From: Thiobacillus sp.
GTDB lineage: Bacteria; Pseudomonadota; Gammaproteobacteria; Burkholderiales; Thiobacillaceae
NCBI GenBank assembly: GCA_019459055.1
Contig: JAIBEI010000007.1
Location: forward strand, 1-64,000
Reading direction: 5' to 3'
DNA length: 64,000 bases
Shown: positions 44,960 to 57,044 of the stretch, piece after piece
Numbering within the stretch: position 1 is the first letter of the stretch
Layout of the letters: every line of letters begins with the position of its first letter
Notes under the pieces: generated by a model
Seen by the model: only the letters and a program-made list of their open reading frames with translations
What the model was told of the DNA's origin: nothing
Database searches by the model: none
Program-made: the position numbers and the translations under genes

Positions 44960-45393
44960 TGTTTTGTTGCACAATCACAACAAAACAAGCGCAAACAGAA
45001 TCCGCCTGCACGAGGCTTTTTGGGCGCGAGAGCATCGCCCATCTTCCTCACCAGGTTCGTCAGCGTCCGTGCCGCTAGAATAGGTTGATCACCTGGGTAA
45101 ATGGGTCAGGCAATGGGTTCAGACGCCATTTGGGTCCTTAAGATATGGCACGATTTACTTAATTGTCTGGTGAATTGGTGCGCTGACCCTATTTTGAAGA
45201 AGGTTAATGGGGTCGGTTCAGTTTGACCCCAGTCGAGGCGGCGATCGCCGGCGGCGGCAGGCGCAGGCTGAGGACGACCGCGGCGAGAATGCTGACGGTC
45301 CCACCCCAGCTGTCGGTGCGGCCACCGGTCAACGCCCGCCGCAGCAGGGCGAACAGGGCGCTGCGCCAGAGTACGGCGCGCACGGCGGAGATT
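44960..45393. other. AT-richer intergenic segment with inverted GGGTCA/TGACCC ends
   Basis: Part of a 595-base gap between the porin and the DUF502 gene. GGGTCAG (45103-45109) and CTGACCC (45183-45189) bracket an AT-rich stretch; a second pair GGGGTC/GACCCC (45209-45214, 45225-45230) follows. This layout is reminiscent of the ends of small palindromic or REP-type elements. 45230-45393 resembles a decayed hydrophobic coding fragment on the minus strand, but no family was recognised. Confidence 0.35.
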
Positions 45394-46119
45394 TCACTTG
45401 GACTGTCCCTCCGGGGCAGTGCGGGGGGGATTGTTGAAGCGCACCGTGTCCGGGGCATTGGTACCGCCGGTCATGACGAAGCTCATCGCCTCCTCCATCG
45501 TCCAGTCGGTCATCACCACGTCGGCCAGCGGCAGGACCTCAATGTAGCCCGAGGTCGGGTTGGGCGAGGTGGGGACGTAGACCACCGCCAGTTCCTGCCC
45601 GCTGTCGGCGTCCTTCATGACCTTGGTGATGAGGCCGACCGCCTTCATGTCCGGCGAGGGAAAGCTGATCAGCACCACTCGCTGCCCCGGCACCGGCGGC
45701 GTGCTGACGGTTTGCAGAAAGCGCTTGGTGGCGCCGTAGATGGTCTGCACCAGCGGCAGGCGGCCGACCCAGTATTCGACGGTGGCGATGAGTTTTTTGC
45801 CGATCACGAACGAGGCAAACAGACCGATCAGATACAGCAGGGCCAGCGTAAACAGGGCAGCGAGCGCGTATTGCACGTCGGCATTCAGCAGCCAGGCCGC
45901 CAGGGTGTCGGAAAGCGGCCGCAGCAAACGCGCCAGCGCCCTGATGAAGGGCGCGCCGGCATGGGCCAGCAGGCCGAATAGAAAGTCGAATACCAGCCAG
46001 GTCACCCATAGTGGCGCAACCGTAAAAAAACCGATCAGCAGGTAGCGGAACAGGTGTGGCTTGCGGCGGGTCGGAGCGGCGCTGGGCACGTGGAATGGCT
46101 CAGGCTGGATGGCCGGCAA
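45394..46119 (-). CDS. DUF502 family membrane protein
   Basis: 241 residues. Two membrane segments (YLLIGFFTVAPLWVTWLVFD and ALAALFTLALLYLIGLFASF) and a conserved soluble domain with PLVQTIYGATKRFLQTV, SFPSPDMKAVGLITKVM and VPTSPNPTSGYIEVLP. Unknown function; in plants a related family (LCV) affects envelope or signalling. The first 20 bases overlap the upstream UspA gene, so the true start may be slightly later, before KPHLFRYLLIG. Third gene of a kef-usp-DUF502 set. Confidence 0.85.
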   Translation of the reverse strand: MPAIQPEPFHVPSAAPTRRKPHLFRYLLIGFFTVAPLWVTWLVFDFLFGLLAHAGAPFIRALARLLRPLSDTLAAWLLNADVQYALAALFTLALLYLIGLFASFVIGKKLIATVEYWVGRLPLVQTIYGATKRFLQTVSTPPVPGQRVVLISFPSPDMKAVGLITKVMKDADSGQELAVVYVPTSPNPTSGYIEVLPLADVVMTDWTMEEAMSFVMTGGTNAPDTVRFNNPPRTAPEGQSK

Positions 46120-46996
46120 TGAGGACGTCGCTGCTTGAATAGGCCAGCACGTGTTTGGTGACGCTGCCTAGCAGCAGTTCCTCCAGCGTCGACTGGCCGT
46201 GTTTGCCCATGGCGATGAGGTCAACGTCGAGCGACTGCTCGTGTTCGAGGATGCGCAGGGTGGGGGCGCCATGCACGGCCAGGCGCGTCAGTTGTCCCGC
46301 CGGAATGGACAACTGGTCGGCGAACTGCGCCATCGAATTGAGCGCATCCTCACGAGCTCGCGCCCGGTATTGATGGATCTGCTCGTCGGAGATGCCGGCG
46401 AAACGCAGGGTGCTTTCAATATCGACTTCGTACGCGTGCAGCAAAATAATCTCGGCGTCGGGCAGCCAGCGGTGCGCGGTCTGCGCCGCCGCCAGGGCAT
46501 TGGCCGAGAAATCGATCGGCACCAGCACGCGCCGATAGGCGCCTTGCGGGCGCTGCTTGACCGCGAGCACGGGGCGGCGGGTCCTGCGCAACACGCGCTC
46601 GGTGGTCGATCCGAGGAGGAACTCGCGAACGAAATGCGCGCCGCGCGCGCCCATCACCAGCAGGTCCGACTGCAGTTCGTCGGCGAGGTCGGTGATCGCC
46701 TCCAGCGCCGACCCCTGGGCCAGCCGGGTGTCGACCGGGCAGGCATGCTGCGTGCCGAGGCGGGTGGCCAGCTCGGTCAGGGCGCGCTGCGTCTCGTCGG
46801 CCAAGCGGGCTTCCATCGCCGGCGCCTCGTCGCGCATCACCCCGCGCAGCCGCGCCAGCATCGATGCACTGACGACGTGGGTCAGCGTGAGCTGCGCGCC
46901 GGGATGGGTGGCGGCGAGCTGCGCCGCGCGTTCCAGCGCGTGGCGTGCCGGCGCGGAAAAATCGGTGGCGGCGAGCAGGGATAGGGATGAAGTCAT
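46100..46996 (-). CDS. Tandem universal stress protein (UspA family)
   Basis: 298 residues with two Usp domains. The first ends GARGAHFVREFLLGSTTERV, the second GKHGQSTLEELLLGSVTKHV; both have the ATP-binding glycine pattern GxxGxxx...GSxT. Begins SLSLLAATDFSAPARHALERA, the typical Usp start. Expected cytoplasmic, ATP-binding, induced by stress. Its ATG overlaps the stop of the Kef-type antiporter by four bases, suggesting it senses or supports that transporter. Confidence 0.92.
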   Translation of the reverse strand: MTSSLSLLAATDFSAPARHALERAAQLAATHPGAQLTLTHVVSASMLARLRGVMRDEAPAMEARLADETQRALTELATRLGTQHACPVDTRLAQGSALEAITDLADELQSDLLVMGARGAHFVREFLLGSTTERVLRRTRRPVLAVKQRPQGAYRRVLVPIDFSANALAAAQTAHRWLPDAEIILLHAYEVDIESTLRFAGISDEQIHQYRARAREDALNSMAQFADQLSIPAGQLTRLAVHGAPTLRILEHEQSLDVDLIAMGKHGQSTLEELLLGSVTKHVLAYSSSDVLIAGHPA

Positions 46997-48666
46997 GATG
47001 TCTCCTTGTTTTCTTTTAGTTCGGATTCGGCGATGCGGGCGGCGAGATCGAGCGCGGCAAAATCGGCCGCCTGGTTGAACGGCAGGATGATTTCGACCCG
47101 GCCGAGGGTGCGCAGGCTGGCGGCATCGGCCTCGTCGCGCGCCACGATGGCGATCTGCCCGCTGTAATGGTGTTCCGTCAGCGCATTGAGCAGGGCATGG
47201 TTGGAGGCGCGGTCGGGCAGGGTGCTGACCACCCAGGGCACCCCCGCCAGCGGCAGGCTTTCGATGTAGTCCGGCGCCTCGCCGTCACCGAAGCGGGCAT
47301 CCAGATCGAGGTGCTGCTGCGCCCTCACCACTTCGGGATCGAAGTCCACCCCCAGCACATGCAAGTCCTGCTTACGCAGGGAATGCGCCAGGCGGCTGCC
47401 GTAGCGACCGAGGCCGAAAATGGCCACGTCGGGGCGCGTGCCGTCGCGCTGGGTGCGCTCGACCGCCAGTTCGCGAAAAGGATGTTTCCGCTCGAACAGG
47501 CCCAGCCAGGGTGCCAGCCAGGCATACAGGTAGTGCGAGTACAGGATCATGTAGGACGACAGCGCGATGGTGATGAGGCCGACCAGGGTGGTCAGCCCGA
47601 GCGCACTGTCGCCGACGTGGCCGAGACTGATGCCCATGGCGACGAAAATGATGGAGAACTCGGATATCTGCGCCACCGTCAGCCCGGCGAGAAAGCCCGT
47701 CCTTTTCCGGTAGCCCATGTAGCCCATGATCGCCATCACGATCAGCGGGTTGCCGATCAGCACGAACAGAGACAGCACGACGGAGGAGGTTATTTCGTCG
47801 CCGAGCGTGGAAAAGTCGAGCTTGGAACCGAGGTCGATGAAGAAGAACAGCAGCAGGAAATCGCGGATGCTGGTGAGGCGCGCGCTGATCGCCTCGCGGT
47901 AGGCGGTGGAGGCGAGCGAGAAGCCCGCGATGAAGGCGCCGGCCTCCTTGCTGAAGCCGGCGAATTCGCCCGCCGCCGCCAGTGCGGTGCCCCAGGCGAT
48001 GGCGAAGATCAGCAGCAGCTCCTGCGAGCGCGCCAGGGTGTCGACGATGCGCGGCAGCACATAGCGCATCACGACGAACAGCAGCAGCGCGGCGCCGCCC
48101 AGGCGCGCCAGCAGGGTCAGCGCCAGGGTCATGCCGCCGACGCCTTCCTCGCCCATGCCGCCGAGCCCGCTCATCACCATCATGGCGATCACCACCGCGA
48201 GGTCCTGCACGATGAGGAAGCCGACCGCGATGCGGCCGTGCAGCGAGTCGAGTTCGCGCTTGTCGGACAGGAGTTTGACGATGATGATGGTGCTGGAGAA
48301 GGTCAGCGCCACCGCCACGTACAGCGCCTCCAGCCAGCCCTTGCCGAGGGCGAGGATGATGAAGAAGCCGAACACGATGGTGAAGCTGAGCTGCCCCAGC
48401 CCGGTGGCGAGCGCGACCGGGCCGATGTGGCGGATGTGCCTGAGGTCGAGCTTCAAGCCCACCACGAACAGCAGCACGGTGATGCCGATCTGCGCCAGGA
48501 GGTCGATCTGGTCGTGCGCCGACACCAGGGAGAAGCCCGCCGGCCCGAGCAATATGCCGACCGCGATGTAGGCGATCAGGATCGGCTGGCGCAGCCGCAC
48601 CGCGATCGCCCCCAGCACGGTGGTGATGATCAGGAGCAGGGCGAATTCGTCAAAAGGCTGCGTCAT
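46993..48666 (-). CDS. Kef-type cation/proton antiporter with TrkA-N domain
   Basis: 557 residues. About 12 membrane segments of the CPA2 exchanger family (residues ~1-385; FIAGFSLASTAYREAISARL, LFFFIDLGSKLDFSTL), then a cytoplasmic NAD-binding TrkA-N domain (VAIFGLGRYGSRLAHSLRKQ, LGVDFDPEVV). Closest layout is YbaL/KefB-like. Predicted to exchange K+ or Na+ for H+ with nucleotide control. Starts MTQPFDEFALLLIITTVLGA. It heads the operon with UspA and DUF502 genes. Confidence 0.9.
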   Translation of the reverse strand: MTQPFDEFALLLIITTVLGAIAVRLRQPILIAYIAVGILLGPAGFSLVSAHDQIDLLAQIGITVLLFVVGLKLDLRHIRHIGPVALATGLGQLSFTIVFGFFIILALGKGWLEALYVAVALTFSSTIIIVKLLSDKRELDSLHGRIAVGFLIVQDLAVVIAMMVMSGLGGMGEEGVGGMTLALTLLARLGGAALLLFVVMRYVLPRIVDTLARSQELLLIFAIAWGTALAAAGEFAGFSKEAGAFIAGFSLASTAYREAISARLTSIRDFLLLFFFIDLGSKLDFSTLGDEITSSVVLSLFVLIGNPLIVMAIMGYMGYRKRTGFLAGLTVAQISEFSIIFVAMGISLGHVGDSALGLTTLVGLITIALSSYMILYSHYLYAWLAPWLGLFERKHPFRELAVERTQRDGTRPDVAIFGLGRYGSRLAHSLRKQDLHVLGVDFDPEVVRAQQHLDLDARFGDGEAPDYIESLPLAGVPWVVSTLPDRASNHALLNALTEHHYSGQIAIVARDEADAASLRTLGRVEIILPFNQAADFAALDLAARIAESELKENKETS

Positions 48667-48765
48667 CGTTGTGTGCGCGATTCTTTGTTTCGATCGTCAT
48701 GGGTGACGGGCCAGAACCATGATGGCCGGCTTTACGGCCCCGGACAAGACCGGGCGGGTTCGCGT

Positions 48766-50502
48766 TCAGGGCGCATCCACCAGATGGGTCGGGATCCGCA
48801 GGCCGACTTGCCGGATGCGGCCATCGACGATCGCGCGCACCACGAATTCCAGTTTGCCCAGACGGACGCGGTCGCCGACCACGGGTACGCCGGGCAGCTT
48901 CCTGGCGATGAACGACTCCAACGTCAGGTCCGACATTCCCGGCGGCAAGGGCAGGTCGTATTGTGCGGCGACATTCGACATGATCGATTCGCCGTTCAGG
49001 ATGAAATCGCCGTAGAACTGACGCTTATCGAGATAGGCGGGCGCGCGCGGGGTTGCCAGCAGATCGCCCAGTGCGGCGCTGTCCGCTTCGTTCGCCAGGA
49101 CGTAGAGCGTATCCCCGGCGGTCAGTTCGCCGGCTGCATCCGGCAGCAGCGCCAGGCCATCGCGCATAACGGTCAGCAGGCGCGCTTTGCCGGGCAGGCG
49201 CAGCACACTGGCGGGGCGGCCGATGAACTGGCCGTCCGCTTTCAGCCGGTAGCCAAAAAAGGCATGGCCGCCGGCCGGAGCCGATGCCAGGTCGAAGCGC
49301 TCGGTCGGCGTCGGTGCAGGCGGAACCTGCAGCCGCAGGCGACGCGCCAGGGTGGGGATGGTCCAGCCCTGCAGGGTCAGCGAGATCAGCACCACGAAGA
49401 AGGCGACATCGAGGATCAGTTCGGCCTCGGGGATGCCTGCCAGCAGCGGGAACAAGGCCAGAATGATGGGCACAGCGCCGCGCAATCCCACCCACCCGAT
49501 GAACACCTGCTCGCGCCAGGGGAAATGGAAGGGCAATAAACATAGCCAAACAGCCAGCGGCCGCGCGACGAACATCAGCACCAGCGCAATCGCCAGGGCG
49601 GCGGGCGCATGTTCGAGCAGGCTGCTGGGGGTGGCGAGCAGGCCCAGCATGAGGAACATGGCGATCTGCGCCAGCCAGACCAGGCCGTTGTGCACCTGCA
49701 GGATGTTGGTCGATTCGCGCGGCGCGCTGTTGCCCACCACCACGCCAGCCAGGTAGACGGCGAGGAAGCCGCTGCCGCCCAGCACCGTGGTCAGGCTGTA
49801 GAGCGCGAGGCCGCCAGCGAGGACCAGCATGGGATACATGCCGCGCTCCAGCGGCAGGCGGTTGACCAGCCGCACCAGCAGCCAGCCGCCGCCGAGGCCG
49901 GCGATGAGGCCCATGCCCATTTGCTGGATGAGCAGTCCGAGCGTCTCCCAGCCGGGCATGCTTTGCCCGGAGAGAATCAGCTCGATGAGGGCGATTGTGA
50001 GCAGCGCTGCCATCGGGTCGTTGCTGCCGGATTCGATTTCCAGCGTGGCGGACACCCGCTGCTTCAGCGCCAGCCCCCTCGCGTGCAGCAGGGCGAATAC
50101 CGCAGCGGCATCGGTGGAGCCCACCACGGCGCCGACCAGCATGCCTTCGAGCAGGCCGAAATCGAGCATCCAGGCGGCGAACAGGCCGGTCACCACGCAG
50201 GTGACGAGCACGCCGACGGTGGCCAGTACGGATGCCGGGCGCAGGCCGGCGCGAAAGCTGTCGGAACGAGTGTTGAGGCCGCCGTCGAGCAGAATGATGG
50301 CGAGCGCGACGCTGCCCATGGTGTAGGCGATGCCGCTGTCGTCGAACAGGATGCCACCCGGGCCGTCTTCCCCGGCCAGCATGCCGACCGCCAGGAACAC
50401 CAGCAGCAGCGGCATGCCGATTCGGTACGACAGGGCGCTGGCGAGGATGGCCAGTAGCAGCAGGACCGCGCCGGCGAGGACGAGTTGGTTGAAAAAATCC
50501 AC
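48766..50502 (-). CDS. NhaP2/CvrA-type K+(Na+)/H+ antiporter
   Basis: 578 residues if the GTG at 50502 is used (VDFFNQLVLAGAVLLLLAI), the length of E. coli NhaP2. A TTG 17 codons earlier is the other possibility. CPA1 exchanger core: 12 or so segments with GSTDAAAVFALLHARG and ESGSNDPMAALLTIALIE (the Asn-Asp pair of the ion site), WVGLRGAVPIILALFP. Cytoplasmic C-terminal TrkA-C/NhaP2-specific domain (FIGRPASVLRLPGKARLL, DTLYVLANEAD). Exchanges K+ for H+ and limits cytoplasmic K+ at low osmolarity. Lies 99 bases beyond the Kef gene. Confidence 0.9.
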   Translation of the reverse strand: MDFFNQLVLAGAVLLLLAILASALSYRIGMPLLLVFLAVGMLAGEDGPGGILFDDSGIAYTMGSVALAIILLDGGLNTRSDSFRAGLRPASVLATVGVLVTCVVTGLFAAWMLDFGLLEGMLVGAVVGSTDAAAVFALLHARGLALKQRVSATLEIESGSNDPMAALLTIALIELILSGQSMPGWETLGLLIQQMGMGLIAGLGGGWLLVRLVNRLPLERGMYPMLVLAGGLALYSLTTVLGGSGFLAVYLAGVVVGNSAPRESTNILQVHNGLVWLAQIAMFLMLGLLATPSSLLEHAPAALAIALVLMFVARPLAVWLCLLPFHFPWREQVFIGWVGLRGAVPIILALFPLLAGIPEAELILDVAFFVVLISLTLQGWTIPTLARRLRLQVPPAPTPTERFDLASAPAGGHAFFGYRLKADGQFIGRPASVLRLPGKARLLTVMRDGLALLPDAAGELTAGDTLYVLANEADSAALGDLLATPRAPAYLDKRQFYGDFILNGESIMSNVAAQYDLPLPPGMSDLTLESFIARKLPGVPVVGDRVRLGKLEFVVRAIVDGRIRQVGLRIPTHLVDAP

Positions 50503-50581
50503 GCGGCTTACCCCGGGCGCGGCCTGTCGCAAGCCCTGCGCTGGAAGCGGCAAAGCGGGGCGGAGGCGTGATCGAAGCTGT

Positions 50582-53305
<2,724 letters not shown>

Positions 53306-53500
53306 ACGATATCTCCGGTTCGGTCGACGTTCGGCTGGGATCGCGGTGAAACGCATTTCGAGAATGTGAAATTTGTATCAACGCACCCTACAATTCTGGC
53401 ACACCTCAAAATACGGATGCGCAATGCGGGGATTTGCTGCCGCGGGCGCGCGACGCCGCAGGCTGTAAACCTTTCCGCCGTTAATGCTGTCTGAAACTTC

Positions 53501-54049
53501 ATGCTGAAGCGTTTCCGCCGTTTTCTTCCCGACCCGCAAGCCCTGCGTGAACACCGTGCGCTGCGCTGGATGGGGCCTGTGCTGCATGATCGCCGCCTGT
53601 GGCATGTCAACCGGCGCGGGGTGGCTTTGGGTCTGGCCATCGGCGTTTTCTTCGGCCTGCTGATGCCGGTTGCGCAGATTTTTTTCGCGGCGGTGGCGGC
53701 GCTGCTGCTGCGCGCCAACATTTCGGCCGCGGTCGGCAGCACCCTGATCACCAACCCCATCACCTTCGCGCCGGTGTACTACGCCGCCTACCATCTGGGC
53801 GCCTGGATGCTGGGGCACGCCGATGTGGCGCTGGCCGAGGTCGATCTTGAGCGCGTCGCGGCCAGAACCGAGACCGGGCTGGCGCTGTGGATGGACCGCC
53901 TGCACACCGTTGGGCCGCCACTGGCGCTGGGCTTGCTGACGCTGGCGGTGAGCCTGTCGGTGCTGATCTATTTTGCCGTGCACTGGGCCTGGCGGCTGCG
54001 CATCGTGCGTGCCTGGCAGCGCCGCAAGGCGCGGCGACGCCAGCGCTGA
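53501..54049 (+). CDS. DUF2062 domain membrane protein
   Basis: 182 residues. DUF2062 signature: VNRRGVALGLAIGVFFGLLMPVAQI and STLITNPITFAPVYYAAYHLGAW. Two or three membrane segments and a very basic C-terminus (RAWQRRKARRRQR). Family members are small inner-membrane proteins of unknown function. Divergent from the P-type ATPase gene, with a 144 to 195 base gap holding no clear promoter. MLKRFRRFLPDPQALRE is the common start of the family. Confidence 0.88.
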   Translation: MLKRFRRFLPDPQALREHRALRWMGPVLHDRRLWHVNRRGVALGLAIGVFFGLLMPVAQIFFAAVAALLLRANISAAVGSTLITNPITFAPVYYAAYHLGAWMLGHADVALAEVDLERVAARTETGLALWMDRLHTVGPPLALGLLTLAVSLSVLIYFAVHWAWRLRIVRAWQRRKARRRQR

Positions 54050-54222
54050 GGCAGGCCGGCAAGCGCCCGCTTGCCTCAGCGCGTTCCTGGCCGCTGCTGG
54101 CCAAAAGCGCAAATTCGGCAATACTTGCAGTTCGACACGTGCATTTTCTGCATGCGGGTTGGTGCAGCCCGTACGTGATTTGCTGCATGCGTTTGTAAAA
54201 CGCTCATCGATCCGGAGCCGTC

Positions 54223-54390
54223 TTGCCTATCCCCCATGCTGGACCCGGCATCTGGATATCGCTCCTGGCCAGCCTCGCAGTGATCGGCGTGGCGGGTATC
54301 GCGCATCTACCGCACGCTCAGCTGGATCAGCCTGCTGCTGCTCTCGTCCACCTCCTGAACACGCTGTTCCTCTACCTCTATGGCCACTGA
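54223..54390 (+). CDS. Putative small membrane protein overlapping the second ATPase start
   Basis: A 55-codon frame from TTG 54223 (CGGAG upstream) to TGA 54390 reads PIPHAGPGIWISLLASLAVI, then GVAGIAHLPHAQLDQPAAAL and [14 protein letters not shown]. Two hydrophobic stretches with a polar middle suggest a small bitopic or hairpin membrane protein. It overlaps the ATG of the P-type ATPase gene by 11 bases, an arrangement that favours translational coupling. No homologue is known to me; it could be a small regulatory subunit or simply a chance frame. Confidence 0.4.
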   Translation: MPIPHAGPGIWISLLASLAVIGVAGIAHLPHAQLDQPAAALVHLLNTLFLYLYGH

Positions 54391-57022
54391 TTCCCGCGAA
54401 CCCTCCGTCCACTGGCATGGCCTCGACAGCGAGGCCGCCGCCGCGCATCTTGGCAGCGACCTGAGCCAGGGGCTCTCGACATCGGTAGCCGCATCGCGGC
54501 TGGCGCAGGTCGGGCCCAACGTGCTGCAGGAGGCGGCCCGGCGCCACCCGCTCGTCATGCTGGCGTCGCAGTTCACCGATTTCATGATCCTGGTGCTGAT
54601 CGCCGCCGCGATCATCGCCGGCATCATCGGTGAGCCGCAGGACGCCATCGCCATCATGGTCATCGTTTTTCTAAACGGCATCCTCGGCTTCGTCCAGGAA
54701 TACCGCGCCGAGCGCGCGATGGCAGCGCTGAAGCAGATGGCCAGCCCACAGGCGCGCGTCATCCGCGACGGCCAGCCCGGCCTGATCGACGCGGTCGACC
54801 TGGTGCCCGGTGACCTGGTGGAACTGGAAGCCGGCAACATCCTGCCGGCCGACCTGCGCCTGACCGAACTGGCCGCGCTCAAGGTCGACGAATCGGCGCT
54901 CACCGGCGAGTCGCAGCCGGTCGAAAAGCAGCTCGCAAGCCTGGAAGAAACCGGGCTGACGCTCGGCGACCGCCTCAACCTGGCCTACAAGGGGACGGTG
55001 GTGACCTACGGCCGCGCGCGCGGCCTGGTGGTGGCGACCGGGATGAAGACCGAGCTGGGGAAGATCGCCGCGCTGCTGTCCGGCGAATCCGGCAAGACGC
55101 CGCTGCAGAAGCGGCTGGCGCGCTTCGGTCAGCATCTGGCGCTGGTGGTGCTGGCGATCTGCGTCATCATTTTTGTCGCCGGCTGGCTGCGCGGCGAGCC
55201 GCCCATGCTGATGCTGCTCACCGCGATCAGCCTGGCGGTTGCCGCGATCCCCGAGGCGCTGCCCGCGGTGGTCACCATTTCGCTTGCGCTGGGGGCGGCG
55301 CGCCTGGTCAAGCAGAACGCGCTGATCCGCCGCCTGCCCGCGGTGGAAACGCTCGGTTCGGTCACCTACATCTGCTCCGACAAGACCGGCACGCTGACGC
55401 TCAACCAGATGCAGGTCGACCGCGTGCTGGCCGCGGGCGAAACCCGTCCCGCGCTGTCCGGCACGGAAGCCCGCCCGTGGCGCGAACTGGGACTCGCCAT
55501 GGCGCTGTGCAACGACGCCGTGGCCGACGCCGACGGCACGCTGGCCGGCGACCCCACCGAGACCGCGTTGCTCGAAGCCGCGCAGGCGGCCGGGTTCGAC
55601 AAGGCCGCGCTACAGCAGTCGCTGCCGCGCGTGGCGGAGCTTCCCTTCGATTCCGATCGCGCCCGCATGAGCACGCTGCATCGCGACGGCGAGACGGTGC
55701 TGATGCTGGTCAAGGGCGCGCCCGAGGGCGTGCTGGCGTTGTGTATCGACCAGCTTGATGCAGGGGGCACGACGAGCATCGATCCGGCCGCGCTGCAGGA
55801 CGAGGCCGAACAGCTGGCCGCGCAGGGCCTGCGCGTGCTGGCTTTCGCGCTGAAGCGACTGCCGGCGGTGCCGGACGCGCTCGACGCCGCCACGCTCGAG
55901 GCCGGGCTCAGCTTCATCGGCCTGGTCGGCATGATCGATCCGCCGCGCCCCGAGGCGTTTGACGCGGTGGCCGCCTGCAAGGCCGCCGGCATCGTCCCGG
56001 TGATGATCACCGGCGACCATCCCGCCACCGCGCGCGCGATCGCGGAGCGGCTGGGCATCTTCAACCCCGGCGGCCGCGTGCTCACCGGCAGCGAGCTGGC
56101 ACGATTGAGCCTGGAGGAATTCGAGCACGAGGTGGAATCGGTACGGGTCTACGCCCGCATCAACCCCGAGCAGAAGATCAAGATCGTGCAGGCGCTGCAG
56201 GACCAGGGCGAATTCGTCGCCATGACCGGCGACGGCGTGAACGATGCGCCGGCGCTGAAGATGGCCGACATCGGCGTCGCCATGGGAAAGGGCGGCACCG
56301 ACGTGGCGCGCGAGGCGGCGGCGATGACGCTGCTCGACGACAACTTCGCCACCATCGTCCATGCGGTGCGCGAAGGCCGCCGCATCTTCGACAACATCCG
56401 CAAATTCGTCAAATACACCATGACGAGCAACTCGGGCGAGATCTGGACCATCTTTCTCGCGCCCTTTCTCGGCCTGCCGATCCCGCTGCTGCCGATCCAC
56501 ATTTTGTGGATCAACCTGGTCACCGACGGCCTGCCGGGGCTCGCGCTCGCCAATGAACACGCCGAGCGCAACCTCATGCAGCGGCCGCCGCGGCCGCCCA
56601 AGGAAAGCATCTTCGCCCACGGCATGTGGCAGCACATCCTGTGGGTCGGTCTCTTGATGGGTGGGGTGTCGCTGCTGACGCAGGCGTGGGCGATCCACGT
56701 CGCCTCCGCGCACTGGCAGAGCATGGTGTTCACGGTGCTGACGCTGTCGCAGCTGGGCCATGTGCTGGCAATCCGCTCCGAGCGCGAATCGCTGTTCAGC
56801 CAGGGCGTGCTGTCCAACCGGCTGCTGATCGGCGCGCTGGGGCTGACCTTCGCCCTGCAGATGGCGGTGCTCTACGTGCCCTGGCTCAACCCCATCTTCA
56901 AGACCGAGCCCTTGAGCCTGGGCGAACTGGCCCTGTGCCTGGCGCTGTCCTCGGTGGTGTTTTTCGGGGTGGAAATCGAGAAGTGGCTGGTGCGGCGCGG
57001 CTGGCTATACGTCAACCCGTAA
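54380..57022 (+). CDS. P2-type (Ca2+-like) cation-transporting ATPase
   Basis: 880 residues, ten membrane segments. Actuator motif ALTGES (~174-178), M4 ion site PEALP (291-295), phosphorylated Asp334 in CSDKTGTLT, hinge [21 protein letters not shown] (two parts), M6 [14 protein letters not shown]. The NxxTD of M6 and the M4 Glu are kept, as in Ca2+/Mn2+ pumps of the PacL/PMR1 group, unlike the neighbouring ATPase. Start [15 protein letters not shown]. Likely exports Ca2+ or Mn2+. Confidence 0.9.
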   Translation: MATDSREPSVHWHGLDSEAAAAHLGSDLSQGLSTSVAASRLAQVGPNVLQEAARRHPLVMLASQFTDFMILVLIAAAIIAGIIGEPQDAIAIMVIVFLNGILGFVQEYRAERAMAALKQMASPQARVIRDGQPGLIDAVDLVPGDLVELEAGNILPADLRLTELAALKVDESALTGESQPVEKQLASLEETGLTLGDRLNLAYKGTVVTYGRARGLVVATGMKTELGKIAALLSGESGKTPLQKRLARFGQHLALVVLAICVIIFVAGWLRGEPPMLMLLTAISLAVAAIPEALPAVVTISLALGAARLVKQNALIRRLPAVETLGSVTYICSDKTGTLTLNQMQVDRVLAAGETRPALSGTEARPWRELGLAMALCNDAVADADGTLAGDPTETALLEAAQAAGFDKAALQQSLPRVAELPFDSDRARMSTLHRDGETVLMLVKGAPEGVLALCIDQLDAGGTTSIDPAALQDEAEQLAAQGLRVLAFALKRLPAVPDALDAATLEAGLSFIGLVGMIDPPRPEAFDAVAACKAAGIVPVMITGDHPATARAIAERLGIFNPGGRVLTGSELARLSLEEFEHEVESVRVYARINPEQKIKIVQALQDQGEFVAMTGDGVNDAPALKMADIGVAMGKGGTDVAREAAAMTLLDDNFATIVHAVREGRRIFDNIRKFVKYTMTSNSGEIWTIFLAPFLGLPIPLLPIHILWINLVTDGLPGLALANEHAERNLMQRPPRPPKESIFAHGMWQHILWVGLLMGGVSLLTQAWAIHVASAHWQSMVFTVLTLSQLGHVLAIRSERESLFSQGVLSNRLLIGALGLTFALQMAVLYVPWLNPIFKTEPLSLGELALCLALSSVVFFGVEIEKWLVRRGWLYVNP

Positions 57023-57044
57023 CGGCTCCCGGGCGTCATCCAGG

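Noticed and set aside
45204-45458. 84-codon minus-strand frame in the porin-DUF502 gap
   Set aside because: Overlaps the DUF502 gene end and has no recognised family or ribosome-binding site; kept only as part of the described intergenic segment.
47167-49539. 790-codon plus-strand frame
   Set aside because: It is antisense to the Kef-type antiporter and NhaP2 genes and gives a His/Gln/Arg/Asp-rich non-homologous protein; GC-rich genomes produce such long shadow frames.
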